64,000 nt of DNA from Desulfosoma sp. (GTDB lineage Bacteria > Desulfobacterota > Syntrophobacteria > Syntrophobacterales > DSM-9756), in assembly GCA_037481875.1 (NCBI GenBank), contig JBBFKY010000006.1, forward strand, positions 151,383-215,382. The letters are read 5' to 3'. This document shows positions 21,604-29,999 of this stretch, one piece after another. A program made the translations under genes and the position numbers. The first letter of the stretch is position 1. Each line of letters starts with the position of its first letter. The notes under the pieces were generated by a model, which had not been told where the DNA came from, searched no databases, and saw nothing but the letters and a program-made list of their open reading frames with translations.

Positions 21604-23421
21604 CTAGGAGCGTTCGGGAATTTTTAATTTGAGTCCGGGTTTGAGCTTCTTTGCATCGCTGATTTTGTTCGCAGAAAGGATGTCTTTCATCTCAACGTTG
21701 TATTTTCGACTGATGGCATTGAGGGTGTCACCGGGAGCCACCGTATGCACCGCCGGTTGGTTTTTCTTGACGTTGGAAGCTTTGGTGTCGGGGTTTTGCG
21801 CAGCATCTCTTGAAGAGGTTCCTTTTTCCGTTGTCGTTTTCTGCAGGGGGACCGCCTGGGGAGCTTTTTGTGGGGCTGCCTTTTCTTTGGCTGTGTTGGA
21901 ATTTTCCTTTTGCGAGGCAGTCTTTGACGCTGGCTGCGGTGCGACCTTGGTTTCCTTTTCAGGCGGGGAAACCGTTAGAGACATGCCGGTGGTAAGCTTG
22001 ATTTTGCTGGAAAGCTTGTTCCATTCCAGAAGATCGCTCACAGTTACGCCATACTTCTTGGCAATGGCAGCAAGCGTGTCCCCCTTTTGAACGACATGGG
22101 TGCGGGCACTCTTTTGCAGGCTCTTTTCGGAAGATGCCGCGGCACTTGGGTTGCCTTGCAGAGTCCGAGAGCTGGGTGACGACGCCCATTTGTTAAGGTT
22201 ATCCACGCCGGAGTGGGTTCGGGCCACAATGAGTTTTGATCCTGGTCGCAGAGCCTGCTTTTCGTTAAGGTTGTTCATGCGAGCCAGTTGAGCGCGGGTA
22301 AGCCCATGGAGGCGAGCGACGGACTGCAGGGTTTCTCCACGACGGACCGTGTGTGTCTTTTCATAGGACTTTGGAACTTCGGAACGCACCCAGGAACTGA
22401 CATCGACGGGAGGCAAGGAAGCTACCGAAGCGACCCGCACGGGTTCAAGAGGGATAAGGTGACGGAGTCTTAAGCTTTCCGCAAGGTGCACCGGTTCCAG
22501 TTCAAAGGCACGACGATAATAGACTAACGGTGTTCCAGGGGCCAGACGGGCATGGGCAGGAAGATGATTCCAGCGGGCGAGGTCTTCCGGACGCACTCCG
22601 AAACTTTGAGCCAGAGTCGGCAGATCGCTCTGGTGCTTGTCTACATAATAGAGAACCTTCTTGGGAAGAAAGCCGGCCTGAGCCAGTTCGATAATATTTC
22701 TTTTTTCGATGTCTGAAGGGTCTATCTGGGCTGCCAAAGAAGACCACGGAGCATCAAAGCGCACGTGAATATGGTCGTTGTGACGAGGCTCATGGCGAAT
22801 GGCGGCGTCCGCCGAACCGTGACCCACATCGTTGAACAGCCGGTTCAGAAGATCCTCGTCAAACCCTCGGGATAGAGCATATTCAAAGAGCATTTTCTGA
22901 ATTCTTCGATCCACGAAAAGGTACTGAACCCGTCCCGTGCGGATCAGGCCTTCGATGAGTGTCCATGTCTTGGGCACATCCAGGTTCCCGGCATGCATGG
23001 GAATGAACTGGTCTAGAGGCTGGTTTCCGAGAGCATACATGCCCAGGTCCACATCCCGCCCGTTTTGATGGGACTTGTGGCCCTTCAGACGTCCTCCATC
23101 GGCGGCCGAGAAATCACCGATGAAAAGATCTACAGTGTTGGGATACCTCTCCCGAACAACTTCAATGGCGTCCAAAAGGCTCCCGATCAGTTCAGGGGTG
23201 GCGTAGGATAACTCCGGATCCCGAACCTTGTATCCCCCCATGTCCAAGGGGAAGGGGATACCGTTAACCAGACGACCGCGATAAGGTTCTCCGATGGAAA
23301 CGGTGAGGGCTTCTGAGCAGGAAGTCCATGCGAGACAGGTGCACAGGGTGGCCGCGGTTGCAAAGAGGTTGACAAACCAACGCCGGCGCGCCTGAAATGG
23401 GTGTTGGCCGGCGGAACTCAT
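21604..23421 (-). CDS. MepA-type murein endopeptidase (M74) with LysM repeats
   Basis: 605 aa, far longer than E. coli MepA (~270). N-terminal Sec signal region (RRRWFVNLFATAATLCTCLA). The peptidase M74 domain spans about 45-250 with metal ligands in KGHKSHQNGRDVDLG (114-127) and HNDHIHV (214-220). It cleaves the D-Ala-mDAP cross-link of peptidoglycan. It is followed by a degenerate LysM-like segment (about 258-305) and three clear LysM domains (about 355-400, 448-492 and 558-602), with a low-complexity Lys/Thr/Gln/Ala linker before the last. LysM modules bind GlcNAc chains and would tether the enzyme to the wall. Reads as a single, intact gene. Confidence 0.9.
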   Translation of the reverse strand: MSSAGQHPFQARRRWFVNLFATAATLCTCLAWTSCSEALTVSIGEPYRGRLVNGIPFPLDMGGYKVRDPELSYATPELIGSLLDAIEVVRERYPNTVDLFIGDFSAADGGRLKGHKSHQNGRDVDLGMYALGNQPLDQFIPMHAGNLDVPKTWTLIEGLIRTGRVQYLFVDRRIQKMLFEYALSRGFDEDLLNRLFNDVGHGSADAAIRHEPRHNDHIHVRFDAPWSSLAAQIDPSDIEKRNIIELAQAGFLPKKVLYYVDKHQSDLPTLAQSFGVRPEDLARWNHLPAHARLAPGTPLVYYRRAFELEPVHLAESLRLRHLIPLEPVRVASVASLPPVDVSSWVRSEVPKSYEKTHTVRRGETLQSVARLHGLTRAQLARMNNLNEKQALRPGSKLIVARTHSGVDNLNKWASSPSSRTLQGNPSAAASSEKSLQKSARTHVVQKGDTLAAIAKKYGVTVSDLLEWNKLSSKIKLTTGMSLTVSPPEKETKVAPQPASKTASQKENSNTAKEKAAPQKAPQAVPLQKTTTEKGTSSRDAAQNPDTKASNVKKNQPAVHTVAPGDTLNAISRKYNVEMKDILSANKISDAKKLKPGLKLKIPERS

Positions 23422-23743
23422 GCCTTTCCTAAAGTGGGCTGACCGTTCCAGGATGTCCCTCCTTGACTCGGGGTTTACCTATCTACGCGTCGAGTCGCCT
23501 CTTATCGTATGGCGGAACCCATGTCCACCACGGTGAAACCTCGATGGGCGCACCTTCCCACGGAACATCCTGCGGCGCGCCACAGTTCGTGAAAACAATT
23601 CCTTACTTAAAAAAGGCGAAAGGATCTGTCAAAGAAAAAATGCAAGTCCGCTCCATCACATGGAAAAAGTAAGCTTGGCCTAATTTGAAAGCCCTCCTGC
23701 GTTTTCAAGATTTTCCTTGTCCCGTTCCATGAAGCGGGTGTTT
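23422..23743. other. Intergenic stretch without a recognisable gene
   Basis: About 320 bases between mepA and the small Cys-rich gene. I see no convincing coding frame, tRNA or strong hairpin. Confidence 0.5.
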
Positions 23744-24001
23744 TTAGGAGGATTTTTTAGAAGAATGTTGAGCGTTAAGGCTCTCGTAGAGGGCGATTTG
23801 TTCGGAAAAGCTCAAACGCCGTTTCGGGGAGCCCTTTCTCCGGCACGCGTGGCAGCGAGTTTCAGAACATTGCTGGCAGAAATGGCAGTCGGGACAAGGA
23901 TTTTTCTTAGGGGTTTCATGGGCGTGAGTGGGCTGATACACCTGGGACAGACCGCAGCGATGGGAAAAAGGCAGGACGCGATCGGCATCTTTGAAAGTCA
24001 T
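23744..24001 (-). CDS. Small cysteine-rich protein
   Basis: 85 aa. Dense cysteine cluster near the middle: CPDCHFCQQCSETRCHACRRKG, that is seven cysteines in about 22 residues, which suggests metal binding. GGAGGTT lies 5 nt upstream of the ATG at 24001; the frame extends to 24154 but without such a signal. No named family recognised. Divergent from tadA. Confidence 0.6.
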   Translation of the reverse strand: MTFKDADRVLPFSHRCGLSQVYQPTHAHETPKKNPCPDCHFCQQCSETRCHACRRKGSPKRRLSFSEQIALYESLNAQHSSKKSS

Positions 24002-24133
24002 GGGGAACCTCCGGCGTTTGAGTTGCTCCTGTCTTGAAGCTACACTAAGAAGCAAGGCGACCCAAAGCAAGCGAGCGGGAATGTTTCGGAATATTTCCAA
24101 GAGAACGGGGCGGGGTTGAAAAGGGCAAGACGG

Positions 24134-24637
24134 GTGCAGGACGTTTTGGATCATGAGTATTTCATGGGCTTAAGTCTTCAGGAAGCGGATCGAGCGGCGG
24201 CCTGTGGGGAAGTGCCGGTGGGGGCCGTTTTGGTGGGGAGGGACGGGGTGGTGTGGGCGCGTGGCCATAACCTCACGGTGACTCTAAGGGATGCCACGGC
24301 CCATGCGGAAATGGTGGTGCTCCGGCGAGCCTCGGCCTTGCTACGCAACTACCGACTTTCAGGCACAATTCTGTACGTGACCCTGGAACCCTGTCCCATG
24401 TGTCTTGGGGCTTTGATCCAGGCACGGGTGGATGCGGTGGTCTTTGGAGCCTCGGATTCCAAGGCGGGAGCTGCCGGTGGTGTTGTGGACTTGACAAGGC
24501 CAGGGTGTTTCCAGCATAGTGTTTCGGCTTTGGGTGGGGTTCGAAGCGAGGAATGTGCGCAACGCCTTGCCCGGTTTTTTCAGCAGCGGCGGAAAGACAG
24601 CCGCCGTGGATGCGGAGAGGTACCGAAGTGGCCGTAA
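24134..24637 (+). CDS. tadA: tRNA-specific adenosine deaminase
   Basis: About 167 aa. Converts the wobble adenosine of tRNA-Arg(ACG) to inosine. Zinc/catalytic motifs TAHAEM (His-Ala-Glu near residue 57) and EPCPMCLGA (near 86) are intact. The GTG at 24134 is chosen because it gives a normal start just before DHEYFM; a TTG at 24116 is also possible. The last eight codons lie inside the following tRNA-Ser gene (24614-24637), so the C-terminal CGEVPKWP is encoded by tRNA sequence. Confidence 0.92.
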   Translation: MQDVLDHEYFMGLSLQEADRAAACGEVPVGAVLVGRDGVVWARGHNLTVTLRDATAHAEMVVLRRASALLRNYRLSGTILYVTLEPCPMCLGALIQARVDAVVFGASDSKAGAAGGVVDLTRPGCFQHSVSALGGVRSEECAQRLARFFQQRRKDSRRGCGEVPKWP

Positions 24638-24709
24638 CGGGGTCGACTCGAAATCGACTTGTCCTGTGAAGAGCAGGGCACGTGGGTTCGAATCCCACCC
24701 TCTCCGCCA
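24614..24709 (+). tRNA. tRNA-Ser (anticodon CGA)
   Basis: Class II tRNA with long variable arm. Acceptor GGAGAGG pairs with CCTCTCC; anticodon stem-loop GTCGA-CTCGAAA-TCGAC gives CGA; T-loop GTTCGAATC; the 3' CCA is encoded. Overlaps the end of tadA by 24 nt on the same strand. Confidence 0.97.
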
Positions 24710-24777
24710 GTTTCGCGGATCGATAAAGCTTGCGAAGGTTCCATTGTTCTTTGCCATCATGTGATGGAGTGCGCTGC

Positions 24778-24871
24778 GGAGAGATGCCCGAGCTGGCCGA
24801 AGGGGCACGACTGGAAATCGTGTGTTCCGTCAAAAGCGGAACCGAGGGTTCGAATCCCTCTCTCTCCGCCA
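24778..24871 (+). tRNA. tRNA-Ser (anticodon GGA)
   Basis: Class II tRNA. Acceptor GGAGAGA pairs with TCTCTCC; anticodon stem-loop CACGA-CTGGAAA-TCGTG gives GGA; long variable arm (TTCCG...CGGAA); T-loop GTTCGAATC; encoded CCA. 68 nt after the first tRNA-Ser and 37 nt before dnaX. Confidence 0.97.
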
Positions 24872-24908
24872 CTTTTGTGTTCCACGAACCCATGCCCCCG
24901 ACATCCCC

Positions 24909-26807
24909 ATGTCCTATTTGGTTCTGGCCCGAAAATGGCGGCCTCAAACCTTTGAGGAAGTGGTCGGGCAACCCCATGTGACCCGAACCCTCAAAAATGC
25001 CGTCCAATCTGGTCGCATTGCCCATGCCTACCTTTTCACGGGAGCTCGAGGCGTCGGCAAAACCTCGGTGGCCCGCATTCTTGCCAAAGCCTTGAATTGC
25101 GAAACTGGGGTGACTCCGGTTCCGTGTAACCGCTGTTCCAACTGCCTGGAAATCGCTCAAGGCAAAGCGGTGGATGTGCTGGAAATCGACGGGGCCAGCA
25201 ACCGGGGTATCGATTCCATTCGAGAGCTGAGGGAAACGGTTCGATACCGGCCGGCCAAGAGCGCCTACAAGGTTTACATCATTGACGAAGTCCACATGCT
25301 CACGCCGGAAGCCTTCAATGCCTTGTTGAAAACTCTTGAAGAACCGCCGTCCCACGTGGTTTTCATCTTTGCCACCACGGAACCGCACAAAATACCGGCC
25401 ACCATTCTCAGCCGCTGTCAGCGATATGATTTTCGAAGGATCACCACCGAGGAAATCCTCGCTCATTTGCTCAAAATCGCGCAGCAAGAAGGTGTGGATT
25501 TATCGCCCTCGGTTCTGGATGCGGTGGCTCGAGAAGCCGACGGCAGCATGCGGGATGCTCAGAGCCTCATGGAGCAGCTTCTGGCCCTCAAAGGGGAAGA
25601 TCAGGAAGACGGGGAACTTCTGGATCTTTTAGGCATTGTGGATCGAGAAAGCGTTCTGGAAGCGGCCGAGGCTGTTGTGGGTCGAGATCCCCTGGCGTGT
25701 TTGGATGTGGTGGAGCGTATCTATCGGCGTGGGATGGACAGCCGTCGGTTTTGTCAGAGGCTGTGCGAAGTGTTTCGAGATCTTTTGGTGCTGTCTTTTG
25801 GATCGAAAGCCTCGAAAACTTCGCCGCAAAGCTTGACTCGGGAACAAGAAAGACTGCAACGCCTGGTGGATCGCACCACGGTGGAAGATCTCTTCCAGTA
25901 TTTTCAAGTTCTCGTATCCGGAGAAGAGGATATTCGAAGGGCCTCGCTTCCTCGAGTCACCCTGGAAATGTTGCTTCTTCGGCTGGCCTGTCTTCCGAAA
26001 GCGGAAACTCTGGAAAACATTTTAAGGCGGCTGGAAGAAGGCGATCGAGAAGGTCCCCATCGAAAGCCGGAACCTTCGCTGGCCGATTCAGCTTTGAGCC
26101 GAGAAAAGGGTTTCGAAAGCCTGCGGGAACCCAGCAGCGTGTCTGAGGAGGGATTTCTTCCTGGAAGCGCGACCGTTGAGCCCGCACAAACACCATCCCG
26201 GAAGCCCATGCTCCCGGAAAAACCATCACTTTCTCACGTTCTTGAACAGCCTTCCAGGGACTCCGTCGAGACTTCCCTGCCACCCGTTGAAAGTCCCTTT
26301 TCTGAGCCCTTGAACGAGATCATGGATCAAGAAAAGTTTGAGGAAGGCTTGTTGGAGGGAGGTGCGGGCCCGGTTCTGGAAGAGGCGGTTCAGAGTTGGG
26401 AAGATTTTTGCCGATGGCTGTCGCAGAGGGATCCCGTCATCGGGGCGAAGCTTACCCAGAGCACGGCGAGGGTCTCATCGCCGAACCAGATGACGGTGGA
26501 GGTTTTGGAAATCTACGAAGAAAGCGTGAAGAACGGCGAAACGGAGCAGGTGCTTCTACGGTATTTGACCCAGTACTTTCAAGGGAGACGGCCGAATTGG
26601 CGGATCAAGTTTTCCATAAAGAAAACTCGACCCCAGACAAGTGCGCGGACTCGAAAGGAATCCCCCCATACGGCGGCTTCGGTGTTGCGTCATCCGGTGG
26701 TGCAACAGGCTTTGGAAATCTTGGGGGGGGAACTGGTCGAAATACGACCGGTTCGGCCGCACAAGTCCGCTCGACGCCGCCCCGAGCCGGGCGACCAAAA
26801 GACGTAA
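24909..26807 (+). CDS. dnaX: DNA polymerase III subunit gamma/tau
   Basis: 632 aa clamp-loader ATPase. N-terminal RKWRPQTFEEVVGQ, Walker A GARGVGKTS, the four-cysteine zinc module CNRCSNC with its upstream Cys, Walker B IIDEVHML, sensor SRCQRYDF. The C-terminal half is variable and Pro/Glu-rich, as usual for tau. Frame is open upstream through the tRNA, but the ATG at 24909 is the family start. I saw no A-rich slippery heptamer, so no frameshifted gamma product is predicted. Followed by ybaB and recR, the classic order. Confidence 0.95.
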   Translation: MSYLVLARKWRPQTFEEVVGQPHVTRTLKNAVQSGRIAHAYLFTGARGVGKTSVARILAKALNCETGVTPVPCNRCSNCLEIAQGKAVDVLEIDGASNRGIDSIRELRETVRYRPAKSAYKVYIIDEVHMLTPEAFNALLKTLEEPPSHVVFIFATTEPHKIPATILSRCQRYDFRRITTEEILAHLLKIAQQEGVDLSPSVLDAVAREADGSMRDAQSLMEQLLALKGEDQEDGELLDLLGIVDRESVLEAAEAVVGRDPLACLDVVERIYRRGMDSRRFCQRLCEVFRDLLVLSFGSKASKTSPQSLTREQERLQRLVDRTTVEDLFQYFQVLVSGEEDIRRASLPRVTLEMLLLRLACLPKAETLENILRRLEEGDREGPHRKPEPSLADSALSREKGFESLREPSSVSEEGFLPGSATVEPAQTPSRKPMLPEKPSLSHVLEQPSRDSVETSLPPVESPFSEPLNEIMDQEKFEEGLLEGGAGPVLEEAVQSWEDFCRWLSQRDPVIGAKLTQSTARVSSPNQMTVEVLEIYEESVKNGETEQVLLRYLTQYFQGRRPNWRIKFSIKKTRPQTSARTRKESPHTAASVLRHPVVQQALEILGGELVEIRPVRPHKSARRRPEPGDQKT

Positions 26808-26823
26808 GGAGGCGAAACAGAGG

Positions 26824-27150
26824 ATGAAAGGATTCAATCCGTTACAACAGCTCAAAAATTTTCAAAAACGACTTGCCGAAGTCCAAGAGGAATTGTCTCA
26901 TCGCACGGTGGAAGCGTCTTCCGGAGGGGGCATGGTGACGGCGGTGGCCAATGGGCGTCAGGAAATTTTGAAGATCCGGATCGATCCTCAGGTGGTGGAC
27001 CCTCAGGATGTGGAAATGCTGGAAGATCTTGTCACGGCCGCGGTCAACGAGGCTTTGAAAAGATCACAGCAGATGATGGCCGAAGAAATCGGCAAACTGG
27101 CCGGAGGCGTCAATCTGCCACCGGGGCTGAACATTCCCGGCTTGTTCTAG
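26824..27150 (+). CDS. YbaB/EbfC nucleoid-associated protein
   Basis: 108 aa, DNA-binding dimer. MKGFNPLQQLKNFQKRLAEV coiled-coil start, conserved EILKIRIDPQVVDPQD core, and a glycine/proline tail (GGVNLPPGLNIPGLF). The ATG at 26824, 16 nt after dnaX, gives the normal length; the open frame upstream lies inside dnaX. Second gene of dnaX-ybaB-recR. Confidence 0.93.
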   Translation: MKGFNPLQQLKNFQKRLAEVQEELSHRTVEASSGGGMVTAVANGRQEILKIRIDPQVVDPQDVEMLEDLVTAAVNEALKRSQQMMAEEIGKLAGGVNLPPGLNIPGLF

Positions 27151-27197
27151 CTTTTTGAAAAAGTCACAGTGCCGGTATCAAGAAAGGGTTTGTGTGT

Positions 27198-27806
27198 ATG
27201 GTGACCAAGGCCCATCCGCCCGTGTTGCGGGAACTGGTCCAGAGGCTGACGAAGTTGCCGGGGATAGGGGAAAAGAGCGCCACACGGATGGCCATGTTTC
27301 TTTTGAAGGCATCCGACGACTACGTGCATGGGTTGGCGGAAAATCTGCAACGTTTGAAGAGGGAGATTCGCACCTGCCCCGTGTGTTTCCATTTCACGGA
27401 CGGATCCTTGTGCGGTATATGCGCCGATGCTTCCCGTCAAACGGGGGAAATCTGTGTCGTGGAAACCAGCGCCGACCTTTTGGCCATTGAAGAATCGGGA
27501 GCCTTTAAAGGGCGTTATCATGTGCTGCAAGGGGCTTTGGCCCCCCTGGACGGAATCGGCCCCGATGATCTGCGTATTCCTGAACTTCTCAAACGCTTGG
27601 AACAGGAAAAGGTTCAGGAGGTCATTCTGGCCACCAACCCCACGGGTGAAGGGGAAGCGACGGCGCATTATCTGATGAAGCTGCTCGAAAAGGTTCCCGT
27701 GCGGGTTTCTCGTATCGCTTCCGGCATTCCCATGGGAGGGGATGTCAAATACGCAGATAAGGTCACTTTGGAAAGAGCCCTGCAGGGGCGTCGGCACGTG
27801 CAATGA
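27198..27806 (+). CDS. recR: Recombination mediator RecR
   Basis: About 202 aa. Ring-shaped partner of RecF/RecO in gap repair. N-terminal HhH region KLPGIGEKSATRMAMFLL, four-cysteine zinc finger CPVCFHFTDGSLCGIC near residue 60, and Toprim domain (ICVVETSADLLAIEESGAF, then LATNPTGEGEATAHYL). ATG 27198 has AAAGGG about 9 nt upstream; GTG 27192 is an alternative. Confidence 0.96.
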   Translation: MVTKAHPPVLRELVQRLTKLPGIGEKSATRMAMFLLKASDDYVHGLAENLQRLKREIRTCPVCFHFTDGSLCGICADASRQTGEICVVETSADLLAIEESGAFKGRYHVLQGALAPLDGIGPDDLRIPELLKRLEQEKVQEVILATNPTGEGEATAHYLMKLLEKVPVRVSRIASGIPMGGDVKYADKVTLERALQGRRHVQ

Positions 27807-27819
27807 AGCACAAAATGGC

Positions 27820-27849
27820 TTGACCCTCAAGGAATCGACTCGATATAAA
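27820..27849 (+). promoter_or_regulatory. Sigma-70-type promoter of the por operon
   Basis: TTGACC (27820-27825), 18-nt spacer, TATAAA (27844-27849). Very good match; it starts 14 nt after recR and implies a leader of about 120 nt before porC. Confidence 0.75.
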
Positions 27850-27862
27850 GGCCTGAGTGGTC

Positions 27863-27940
27863 GTGGGGTGAGCGGGAACGAAAAGACGCGTTCGGGGCCG
27901 TTTCGCCGCTCCCCCCACAAGACACCGCCGCGTAAGCGGT
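27863..27940 (+). promoter_or_regulatory. Structured 5' leader of the por operon
   Basis: Two predicted RNA elements. The first is a 12-bp stem with one mismatch, GTGGGG-T-GAGCGG (27863-27875) with CCGCTC-C-CCCCAC (27906-27918). It encloses a second hairpin GAACG / CGTTC (27876-27893). The second element is ACCGC (27924-27928) with GCGGT (27936-27940). No T-run follows, so it is not a simple terminator. I could not match it to a named riboswitch. Could be a metabolite or protein-responsive leader, or just stabilising structure. Confidence 0.45.
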
Positions 27941-27976
27941 CCTGCCCTGAACCAGCGAAGAATATGGAGTATGTCT

Positions 27977-28525
27977 ATGGTGGAGATTCGATTTCACGGT
28001 CGAGGCGGACAGGGAGGCGTGACGTCTGCGGAGCTGACAGCCCTGGCTGCCATTGAACAGGGCAAATTTGCCCAGGCTTTTCCCAGTTTCGGCCCGGAGC
28101 GTCGAGGGGCTCCCGTCATGGCTTTTGTGAGGGTGAGCGATCAGCAGATTCGAACACGGGAAAAGGTCTACAGCCCCAATATCGTGGTGGTGTTGGATCC
28201 GACCTTGTTACAGATCGTCGATGTGGAAGCCGGGGTTCCCGAGGACGGCATCGTTATTGTCAACACCAAATTCAGTCCCGCAGACATTCGGCAATCCCTG
28301 GGTTTGAAAAGACGTCTGGCCGTGGTGGATGCCAGTACCATCGCCGTGGAAACCCTCAGGGTGCCTATCACCAACACAACCATGCTGGGGGCGCTCATCA
28401 AGGCCACACAAGTGATTTCCATGGAGGCTCTCAGGAGCCCTATGGAAAAGCGTTTCGGACCCATTGCGGAAAAGAATCTCAAAGCCTGTCAAAGAGCCTA
28501 CGAAGAGACGGTGGTGGAGGGATAA
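27977..28525 (+). CDS. porC: 2-oxoacid:ferredoxin oxidoreductase, gamma subunit
   Basis: About 182 aa. Starts MVEIRFHGRGGQGGVTSAEL, the hallmark of the gamma domain, with FAQAFPSFGPERRGAPV following. Part of a four-subunit enzyme (gamma, delta, alpha, beta) that decarboxylates pyruvate or a related 2-oxoacid to acyl-CoA and reduces ferredoxin. GGAG 7 nt before the ATG at 27977 decides the start over ATG 27971. The exact substrate is not provable from sequence. Confidence 0.92.
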   Translation: MVEIRFHGRGGQGGVTSAELTALAAIEQGKFAQAFPSFGPERRGAPVMAFVRVSDQQIRTREKVYSPNIVVVLDPTLLQIVDVEAGVPEDGIVIVNTKFSPADIRQSLGLKRRLAVVDASTIAVETLRVPITNTTMLGALIKATQVISMEALRSPMEKRFGPIAEKNLKACQRAYEETVVEG

Positions 28526-28528
28526 ACG

Positions 28529-28822
28529 GTGGCCAAGGAAACGGGAATCGTGAGTTGGAAGGACCTGGCGTTAGGGTGCACCTTGACGGAGCCCGGCACG
28601 GCGGCTCGGCTCAGAACGGGAGACTGGCGCTCCATGCGCCCTGTGACCAATTACGAGCTGTGCAATAAATGCGGCCAGTGTTACATCTTTTGCCCGGATA
28701 TGGTGTACTCTCGGACGGCCGAGGGATATTACGAGGCGAATTATTTCTACTGTAAGGGCTGCGGCATTTGTGCTCGAGAATGTCCCAAGGACGCCATCCA
28801 AATGGTACAGGAGGAAAAGTAA
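28529..28822 (+). CDS. porD: 2-oxoacid:ferredoxin oxidoreductase, delta (ferredoxin-like) subunit
   Basis: 97 aa. Two complete 4Fe-4S binding motifs, CNKCGQCYIFCPD and CKGCGICARECPKD, carry electrons from the catalytic core to ferredoxin. GTG start at 28529, 3 nt after the gamma stop, with GGAGGG upstream. Confidence 0.93.
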   Translation: MAKETGIVSWKDLALGCTLTEPGTAARLRTGDWRSMRPVTNYELCNKCGQCYIFCPDMVYSRTAEGYYEANYFYCKGCGICARECPKDAIQMVQEEK

Positions 28823-28823
28823 G

Positions 28824-29999
28824 ATGGGCAAGAGAGTGGGAATGGAAGTCTCCATCGCCGCGGCCGAAGTGGTCGGGTTATGCGATGTGGACGTGATCGC
28901 GGCGTATCCCATCACGCCGCAGACGCACATTGTGGAACACCTTTCGGAATTGGTGGCGGACGGACATCTGGATGCGGAATTTGTGCCCGTGGAATCGGAG
29001 CACAGTGCCATGAGCACCTGTGTGGGAGCGGCGGCGGCCGGCGCGCGCACCTTCACGTCCACGAGCTCTCAGGGTTACGCTCTGATGGCCGAAATCTGCT
29101 ACATTGCTTCGAGCCTTCGACTGCCCATCGTCATGGCGGTGGCGAACCGGGCTTTGAGCGCCCCCATCAACATCTGGAACGACCATTCGGACATGATGAT
29201 GGCCCGGGATACGGGCTGGATTCAAACGGTGGCCGAAAACGGTCAGGAAGTGGTGGACCTTTTGTTGCACGCTTACCGTGTGGCTGAAGATCCTCGCGTG
29301 CTTCTTCCTGTGATGGTGAATCTGGACGGTTTTACCTTGACGCACATGATCGAGCCTATCTGGCTTCCGGACAAGGACGAAGTGCAACGGTATCTTCCGC
29401 CGTATAAGCCGCAAATTCGGCTGGATCCTCGAAATCCCATGACCTTCGGGCCTGTGGGCATGCCGGAGGTTTACACGGAAGCCAAGAAGGCTCAGGATGA
29501 GGCCATGAACGGGGCCTTGCCCGTGATTGTGGAAGCGTGGCAGGAATTTGAAAAGCAGTTCGGGCGGTCGTATCACCCGGTGGAAACCTATAAGACCGAA
29601 GGTGCCGAGATTCTGCTTTTGACCGTAGGCAGCGTGTCCGAGACGGCCATGACGGCCGTGGACAAGATGCGCGCCCAAGGCCGGAATGTGGGGCTGGTGC
29701 GTTTGAGACTATGGCGGCCTTTTCCGGCCAAAGAACTGGTCAATGTTTTGAAGACGGCCAAAGCGGTGGCCGTGGTGGATCGTGCCATGGCCTTCAGCAC
29801 GCGAAGCGGCCCTCTGTGCACGGAAGTCAAAGCGGCTCTTTACGATCACGGAGTATCGCCCTATGTGCAGAATTATATTGCCGGCTTGGGCGGTCGGGAT
29901 GTGACGGTAGAAGACTTTGAGATGATGGCGGCCAAGACGAGTGATGGACTCGCCAAGGGCCTTCCCATGGGATACGAAATCGTGAATGTGAGGGAATAA
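28824..29999 (+). CDS. porA: 2-oxoacid:ferredoxin oxidoreductase, alpha subunit
   Basis: 391 aa. N-terminal AAEVVGLCDVDVIAAYPITPQ, followed by FVPVESEHSAMSTCVGAAAA and TSTSSQGYALMAEI, is the pyrimidine-binding alpha subunit. C-terminal domain includes LRLWRPFPAKELVNVL and VVDRAMAFS. GGAGG precedes the ATG, one nt after porD. All catalytic segments are present. The four-subunit order resembles archaeal and Thermotoga pyruvate:ferredoxin oxidoreductases. Confidence 0.93.
   Translation: MGKRVGMEVSIAAAEVVGLCDVDVIAAYPITPQTHIVEHLSELVADGHLDAEFVPVESEHSAMSTCVGAAAAGARTFTSTSSQGYALMAEICYIASSLRLPIVMAVANRALSAPINIWNDHSDMMMARDTGWIQTVAENGQEVVDLLLHAYRVAEDPRVLLPVMVNLDGFTLTHMIEPIWLPDKDEVQRYLPPYKPQIRLDPRNPMTFGPVGMPEVYTEAKKAQDEAMNGALPVIVEAWQEFEKQFGRSYHPVETYKTEGAEILLLTVGSVSETAMTAVDKMRAQGRNVGLVRLRLWRPFPAKELVNVLKTAKAVAVVDRAMAFSTRSGPLCTEVKAALYDHGVSPYVQNYIAGLGGRDVTVEDFEMMAAKTSDGLAKGLPMGYEIVNVRE

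Noticed and set aside
24909-26807. Programmed frameshift for a gamma product of dnaX.
   Set aside because: No A-rich slippery heptamer with a following hairpin was seen.
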